From positions 14,682 to 23,977 of the forward strand of contig PCWU01000003.1 of NCBI GenBank assembly GCA_002787455.1: a stretch of DNA of 9,296 nt, in the 5' to 3' direction. A model generated the notes under the pieces. The model was not told the origin of the DNA and ran no database searches. It saw nothing but the letters and a program-made list of their open reading frames with translations. Position numbers and translations under genes: made by a program. Within the stretch, counting starts at the first letter, position 1. Each line of letters starts with the position of its first letter. Below, one piece after another: positions 5,589 to 9,296 of this stretch. The DNA is from Gallionellaceae bacterium CG11_big_fil_rev_8_21_14_0_20_60_62 (GTDB taxonomy: Bacteria; Pseudomonadota; Gammaproteobacteria; Burkholderiales; Gallionellaceae).

Positions 5589-6430
5589 CCCCGCCGCGCC
5601 TGATCGCCCTCACCACACTGACCATGATCGCCTTCGCGGCGAATTCGGTGCTGTGCCGCATGGCGCTGAAAGACACCGGCATCGACGCGGCCAGCTTCAC
5701 CGCGCTGCGCCTGCTCTCCGGCGCGGCGATGCTGTGGCTGCTCATGCGCTGGCAACAGCAGGCAGCGCTGCAATACGGCAACTGGCGTAGCGCGCTGGCC
5801 TTGTTCATTTACGCCGCCGCTTTCTCTTTCGCCTACCGCACGATCAACGCCGGCGCGGGCGCGCTGATGCTGTTCGGCGCGGTGCAGGCAACCATGCTTA
5901 TCGCCGGATTCATTGCGGGCGAACGCCTGCGCAGGATACAGGCCGCAGGTTTTGTTACCGCGCTGGCGGGACTGGTGATGCTGGTTTTGCCCGGTGTGGA
6001 AGCGCCATCGGTGCCGGATTCCTTGCTGATGCTGGCGAGCGGCGTCGCTTGGGGCATTTACTCGTTATGGGGACGCGGGCTGGCCAACCCTGCGGCCGCG
6101 ACCGCCGGCAATTTTGTGCGCGCCGCCCCGCTGGCGCTGGTGCTGGCCGGCATCGCCCTGCCCTGGCTGCAATGGGACGCGCGCGGCGCGCTGTATGCCG
6201 TGCTATCCGGCGCGATAACCTCGGCGCTCGGCTACGTGCTGTGGTATCGCGTGCTGCAACACCTGCGCGCGATGACCGCCTCCACCGTGCAACTGTCCGC
6301 GCCGATCATCGCTTCGCTGGGCGGCGTGGTGGTGTTGGGAGAAATGTTCACGCCGGATTTGTTCGTCGCCTCAGTGCTGGTTCTTGGCGGCCTCTGGCTG
6401 GTGCTGCGCTACGGCAAGATTGGATTGTAA
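5585..6430 (+). CDS. DMT superfamily (EamA-type) transporter coupled to egtD
   Basis: A 281-residue integral membrane protein with about ten hydrophobic helices arranged as two EamA halves (roughly 5-130 and 145-278). The second half ends in the familiar LSAPIIASLGGVVVLGE segment, followed by a last helix and a basic tail. It starts with GTG at 5585 inside the egtD stop (GTGA overlap), so it is translationally coupled to egtD. EamA proteins are mostly exporters of amino acids and small metabolites; substrates cannot be read from sequence. Its place as last gene of the egt operon makes ergothioneine, hercynine or a related thiol the first candidates (inference). Confidence 0.88.
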   Translation: MTPPRLIALTTLTMIAFAANSVLCRMALKDTGIDAASFTALRLLSGAAMLWLLMRWQQQAALQYGNWRSALALFIYAAAFSFAYRTINAGAGALMLFGAVQATMLIAGFIAGERLRRIQAAGFVTALAGLVMLVLPGVEAPSVPDSLLMLASGVAWGIYSLWGRGLANPAAATAGNFVRAAPLALVLAGIALPWLQWDARGALYAVLSGAITSALGYVLWYRVLQHLRAMTASTVQLSAPIIASLGGVVVLGEMFTPDLFVASVLVLGGLWLVLRYGKIGL

Positions 6431-6436
6431 AAACGG

Positions 6437-6515
6437 TTTTACGCGGAGAAATTAAAAATCTGAATACCTGATTGATTGTGCGTTTGTGGGCTCCTCCGCG
6501 TCGCCGCGTGAAACC
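6437..6515. repeat. GC-rich dispersed palindromic repeat, copy 2, between convergent operons
   Basis: Left arm 6437-6450 (TTTTACGCGGAGAA) and right arm 6491-6515, which on the other strand begins GGTTTCACGCGG and contains GACGCGGAG. The same TTTCACGCGG and ACGCGGAG units make up copy 1 at 2834-2913. The copy fills the 90-bp gap between the convergent egt operon and the malY-like gene, where a stem-loop could end transcription from both sides. A small AT-rich hairpin (GTAAAA/TTTTAC, 6427-6442) overlaps the transporter stop and the left edge of the repeat. Confidence 0.5.
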
Positions 6516-6520
6516 CGCCT

Positions 6521-7714
6521 TTATTCCGTTTGAGCGGAATCGTGCGTATTGGCTGCGTTGGCGATCTGTTCCAGCGCCTGCTTGATCACGCTGCGCGGCG
6601 CGCCGATGTTCATGCGCATGAAGCCGCTGCCTTGAGTGCCAAACAGCACACCCGGACTCAACCCCACGCCCGCCTCCTGCACAAAGAAATGTTTGAGCTG
6701 TCGGTCGTCCAATCCCATGCCCCGGCAATCCAACCACAACAGATAAGTGCCTTGCGGCTCGATCAGTTTGATCTGCGGCAGATGCCGTTGCAGGAAATCG
6801 CGCACGAAGTCGCGCGTGGCAGACAGATAATCGAGCAGTGCCTCCAGCCAAGGCGCCCCCTCGCGATAGGCCGCCTCGAACGCTGTGATGCTGAACGGAT
6901 TGCTGGCGCTGACGTGCAAGCTGGAAAATGCCTTGTTGATCGCGGCGCGGTCGCCTGCTTGCGGCACGATCAGCGCGGAAAGGCCGAGGCCGGGAATGTT
7001 GAAGGTTTTGCTCGGCGCGACGGCGGTGATGACGTGTACTTTATCCTGCGCCAGCGTCGCCAGCGGGATGTGCGTCACACCGGGATAAACCAGGTCGGCG
7101 TGGATCTCGTCCGACACCACGGTGATGTCGTGGCGCGCGCAGATTTGCAGCAGCGCCTGCAACTCGTCACGCCGCCACACGCGCCCGACCGGATTGTGAG
7201 GCGAGCACAGGAGCAACAGGCGTGCGCCCGCGGCCGCGCAACGCTCAAAATCCTGCAGATCGAAACGATATTGGCCGTGTGCGAACTTGAGCGGATTACA
7301 CACCGTCTTGCGCCCGATGGTTTCTGCGGCGGCAAGGAAAGGCGCATACACCGGGGGCTGCACGATCACGCTATCACCAAGTTGGGTGAACGCGAGGATC
7401 ACCGCATGCAGGGAGGGCACCACGCCGGGGCAGAACTGAATGGCATCACTATCGATATTCCAGCCGTAGCGCATGGCCAACCACTGGATCAGGGCGTCAT
7501 ACAGCGATTCGGGATAAATGGTGTAACCGAAAACTGCATGCGCGGCGCGTTGTGCCAGCGCGCGCTGCACCGGCTCCGGGACGGCAAAATCCATGTCGGC
7601 GACCCACAGCGGAATGACCTCCGCGCGACCAAACACCTGTCCGCGCGCGTCGTACTTGAGGCTGGCAGTGCCGCTGCGGTCGATCACCCGATCAAAATCG
7701 AAAATGTTATTCAT
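6521..7714 (-). CDS. MalY/PatB-family PLP-dependent C-S lyase (cystathionine beta-lyase type)
   Basis: A 397-residue fold-type I PLP enzyme of the MalY/PatB branch, which cleaves C-S bonds of cystathionine, cysteine and related cysteine conjugates to thiol, pyruvate and ammonia. Seen features: the family opening FDFDRVIDRSGTASLKYD, PLWVADMDF, the CSPHNPVGRVW motif (Asn174), VVSDEIHADLVY (Asp202, pyridine nitrogen), APSKTFNIPGL (Lys236, the PLP Schiff-base lysine) and MRMNIGAPR (Arg367, carboxylate binding). Length is normal and all key residues are present. It starts 26 bp after modC on the same strand, so it is likely read from the mod operon, although no strong ribosome binding site is seen before the ATG. 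It converges on the egt operon, whose missing last step is also a PLP-dependent C-S lysis. Housekeeping methionine or cysteine metabolism is the plain alternative. Confidence 0.92.
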   Translation of the reverse strand: MNNIFDFDRVIDRSGTASLKYDARGQVFGRAEVIPLWVADMDFAVPEPVQRALAQRAAHAVFGYTIYPESLYDALIQWLAMRYGWNIDSDAIQFCPGVVPSLHAVILAFTQLGDSVIVQPPVYAPFLAAAETIGRKTVCNPLKFAHGQYRFDLQDFERCAAAGARLLLLCSPHNPVGRVWRRDELQALLQICARHDITVVSDEIHADLVYPGVTHIPLATLAQDKVHVITAVAPSKTFNIPGLGLSALIVPQAGDRAAINKAFSSLHVSASNPFSITAFEAAYREGAPWLEALLDYLSATRDFVRDFLQRHLPQIKLIEPQGTYLLWLDCRGMGLDDRQLKHFFVQEAGVGLSPGVLFGTQGSGFMRMNIGAPRSVIKQALEQIANAANTHDSAQTE

Positions 7715-7740
7715 GGTTGGATACCGGGCTGGTTGCCACG

Positions 7741-8808
7741 CTACATCAGCGCGACGCTTTTCACTTGTGCATACACTTCCATGCCGACCGCCAGACCAAG
7801 CCGGTCGCGCGAGCGGCGGGTGATGCGCGCCAGCAACACGTTCGAGGTGCCGACCGTCATGCGCACGTTCACCTTATCCGCGCCCTCGTCGCTAATCTCG
7901 GCGATGCGCGCGGGCAGGATGTTGCTGATACTGGTGTCGTGCGCATGCTGCAGCGCGATGCTCACGTCGCGCGCCAAAACCCGGGCGCGCACGCGGCTGC
8001 CAAGCGGATGGCTGACCTGACCCACCCACAATATTCCGTCGCCGTAATCCAGTTGCGTCAAGCCGTAGCGCTCGTCGTGCTGCACCACCGTCGCCTCGAT
8101 CACCGCCCCCGCGTCGTCGAAGTGCGCGGTAGGTAGATCGAGGCGCGCGAGTATCTCGCCCGGCACGCCGCAGGCGATGACGCGACCCGCTTGCAGCAAC
8201 AGCAGGTGGTCGGCCAGCCGCGCCACTTCATCCAGTGCATGGCTGACGTACAACACGGGGATTTCCAGCTCACAATGCAGTGCTTCGAGGTAGGGCATGA
8301 TCTCCTGCTTGCTGCGGCTGTCGAGCGCGGACAGCGGCTCATCCATCAGCAACAGGCGCGGGCTGGTGAGCAGCGCGCGCCCGATGGCGACGCGCTGGCG
8401 TTCGCCGCCGGAAAGCTGCGCCGGATCGTGGCGTTCGATCAGCCGGTTCAATCCCAGCCACGCCACCACTTGTTCCAGTTGCACTTTGCGTTCCGCAGGC
8501 GGAATGCGCCGGTATCCGTATTCGAGATTGGCGCGCACCGACAGATGCGGGAACAGGCTGGCCTCCTGGAACACATAGCCCAAAGCGCGGCGATGTGTCG
8601 GCACAGATGTCGTTTCGTTTTGCCAGATTTCGTCGCCCACCTGCAACGAACCTGGAGCGCGCTCCAACCCCGCGATACAGCGCAGCAAGGTGGTTTTTCC
8701 CGAACCCGATGCACCGAACAATGCGGTGATCCCGCGCAGGGGAAATTGCACATCCACGTCCAGCAAGAAGTTCGGGCGGGTGAGCCGGAAACGCGCGTGA
8801 ATGCTCAT
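7741..8808 (-). CDS. modC: Molybdate ABC transporter ATP-binding protein ModC
   Basis: A 355-residue ATPase that powers molybdate uptake. The nucleotide-binding domain (about 1-235) shows Walker A GASGSGKTT, Q-loop YVFQEASLFPHLSV, the signature LSGGERQRVA, Walker B LLLMDEPLSALD and the H-loop YVSHALDE. The C-terminal part (about 285-355) is a MOP/TOBE-like oxyanion-binding domain with HDTSISNILPARI and SNVLLARITRRS, the feature that marks ModC among related ATPases. The ATG at 8808 overlaps the modB stop (ATGA), which means translational coupling. Length is typical for ModC. A tungstate transporter is the less likely reading. Confidence 0.93.
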   Translation of the reverse strand: MSIHARFRLTRPNFLLDVDVQFPLRGITALFGASGSGKTTLLRCIAGLERAPGSLQVGDEIWQNETTSVPTHRRALGYVFQEASLFPHLSVRANLEYGYRRIPPAERKVQLEQVVAWLGLNRLIERHDPAQLSGGERQRVAIGRALLTSPRLLLMDEPLSALDSRSKQEIMPYLEALHCELEIPVLYVSHALDEVARLADHLLLLQAGRVIACGVPGEILARLDLPTAHFDDAGAVIEATVVQHDERYGLTQLDYGDGILWVGQVSHPLGSRVRARVLARDVSIALQHAHDTSISNILPARIAEISDEGADKVNVRMTVGTSNVLLARITRRSRDRLGLAVGMEVYAQVKSVALM

Positions 8809-9296
8809 GGATGAACCACCCGATAGCGGCGATTGAGGGCATACACCGTCAACAACATCAGGAAGGAAGTCGCCAGCAGGCCACCCGCCAGCAGATGCGC
8901 GCCGGCATAATCCATCGACTCGGCATGGTCGTAAATGGCAATGGACAGCACACGCGTCTGGCCGGGAATGTTGCCGCCCACCATCAGCACCACACCGAAC
9001 TCGCCGACGGTATGCGCGAAGGTCAGCGTGATGGCAGTGAGCAAGCCGCGCCGCGACAGGGGCAACACCACACTGAAGAAACGATCCCGCGCGCCGGCGC
9101 GCAAGGTGGCGGCGGCTTCCGTCATGCGCTGTCCCACGCCGCCAAACGCATCCTTCAGCGGCTGCACCATGAACGGCATCGAATATAAAGTCGAAGCCAG
9201 TACCAGACCGGTGAAGGTAAACGCCAGATGGTGCAAGCCGACCGATTCCAGCAAGCCGCCCACCGGCCCGTGCGGCCCCAGCGCCACCAGCATGTA
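8805..9296 (-). CDS. modB: Molybdate ABC transporter permease ModB, C-terminal part (cut by window end)
   Basis: The frame is open to the last base of the window, leaving 163 visible residues plus the stop; the N-terminal third or so lies outside. It is an inner-membrane permease with several hydrophobic helices (FTGLVLASTLYSMPFMV, TAITLTFAHTVGEFGVVLMV, LLAGGLLATSFLMLLTVYAL). The cytoplasmic EAA loop is clear: EAAATLRAGARDRFFSVVLP, where the ATPase docks. The GEFGVVLMVGGNIPGQTRVLSIAIYD segment is typical of ModB. It overlaps modC by four bases. A modA gene for the binding protein would be expected upstream, beyond the window. Confidence 0.92.
   Translation of the reverse strand, partial: YMLVALGPHGPVGGLLESVGLHHLAFTFTGLVLASTLYSMPFMVQPLKDAFGGVGQRMTEAAATLRAGARDRFFSVVLPLSRRGLLTAITLTFAHTVGEFGVVLMVGGNIPGQTRVLSIAIYDHAESMDYAGAHLLAGGLLATSFLMLLTVYALNRRYRVVHP

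Noticed and set aside
6530..8020. Long open frame (496 codons) on the plus strand
   Set aside because: It is antisense to the MalY/PatB lyase and the end of modC, with no domain or ribosome binding site; the minus-strand genes explain the sequence.

Overview
The window looks like chromosomal DNA of a beta-proteobacterium with moderately high GC. The Nitrosomonadales/Gallionellaceae type is a plausible guess, judged from gene content and protein style only; no rRNA or other marker gene is present, so the taxonomy is inference. It holds ten protein-coding genes, two of them cut by the window edges, and no tRNA, rRNA, CRISPR array or insertion sequence that I can recognise.

Region 1 (1-2813) is a nitrogen-oxide block. 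On the minus strand lie a cytochrome P460-family gene (cut at base 1) and a periplasmic copper nitrite reductase (nirK type) with its own rho-independent terminator. Divergent from nirK is a MarR-family repressor with a C-terminal four-cysteine cluster, followed by an AhpD-like (carboxymuconolactone decarboxylase family) gene. The P460 and nirK promoters have the same architecture: TTGACA, 17 bp, a -10 box, then directly abutting it a 26-bp operator-like palindrome. The two palindromes match at 18 of 26 positions. The nirK copy also overlaps the predicted -35 of marR. This points to a small autoregulated nitrite/NO regulon run by this MarR protein.

Region 2 (3046-6430) is a tightly packed plus-strand operon: DUF427 protein, EgtB, EgtD and a DMT/EamA transporter, with gaps or overlaps of only a few bases. 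EgtD trimethylates histidine to hercynine and EgtB forms the C-S bond, so this is an ergothioneine operon. No egtA, egtC or canonical egtE is visible. Imperfect GC-rich palindromic repeats of one family sit on both sides of the operon.

Region 3 (6521-9296) is a minus-strand operon converging on the egt genes: modB (cut at the window end), modC and a MalY/PatB-type PLP C-S lyase 26 bp downstream of modC. Because the missing ergothioneine step is a PLP-dependent C-S lysis, this lyase is an attractive but unproven candidate for the EgtE role. The main points for follow-up are the shared operators with the cysteine-cluster MarR, and the egt operon with its adjacent lyase and coupled transporter.
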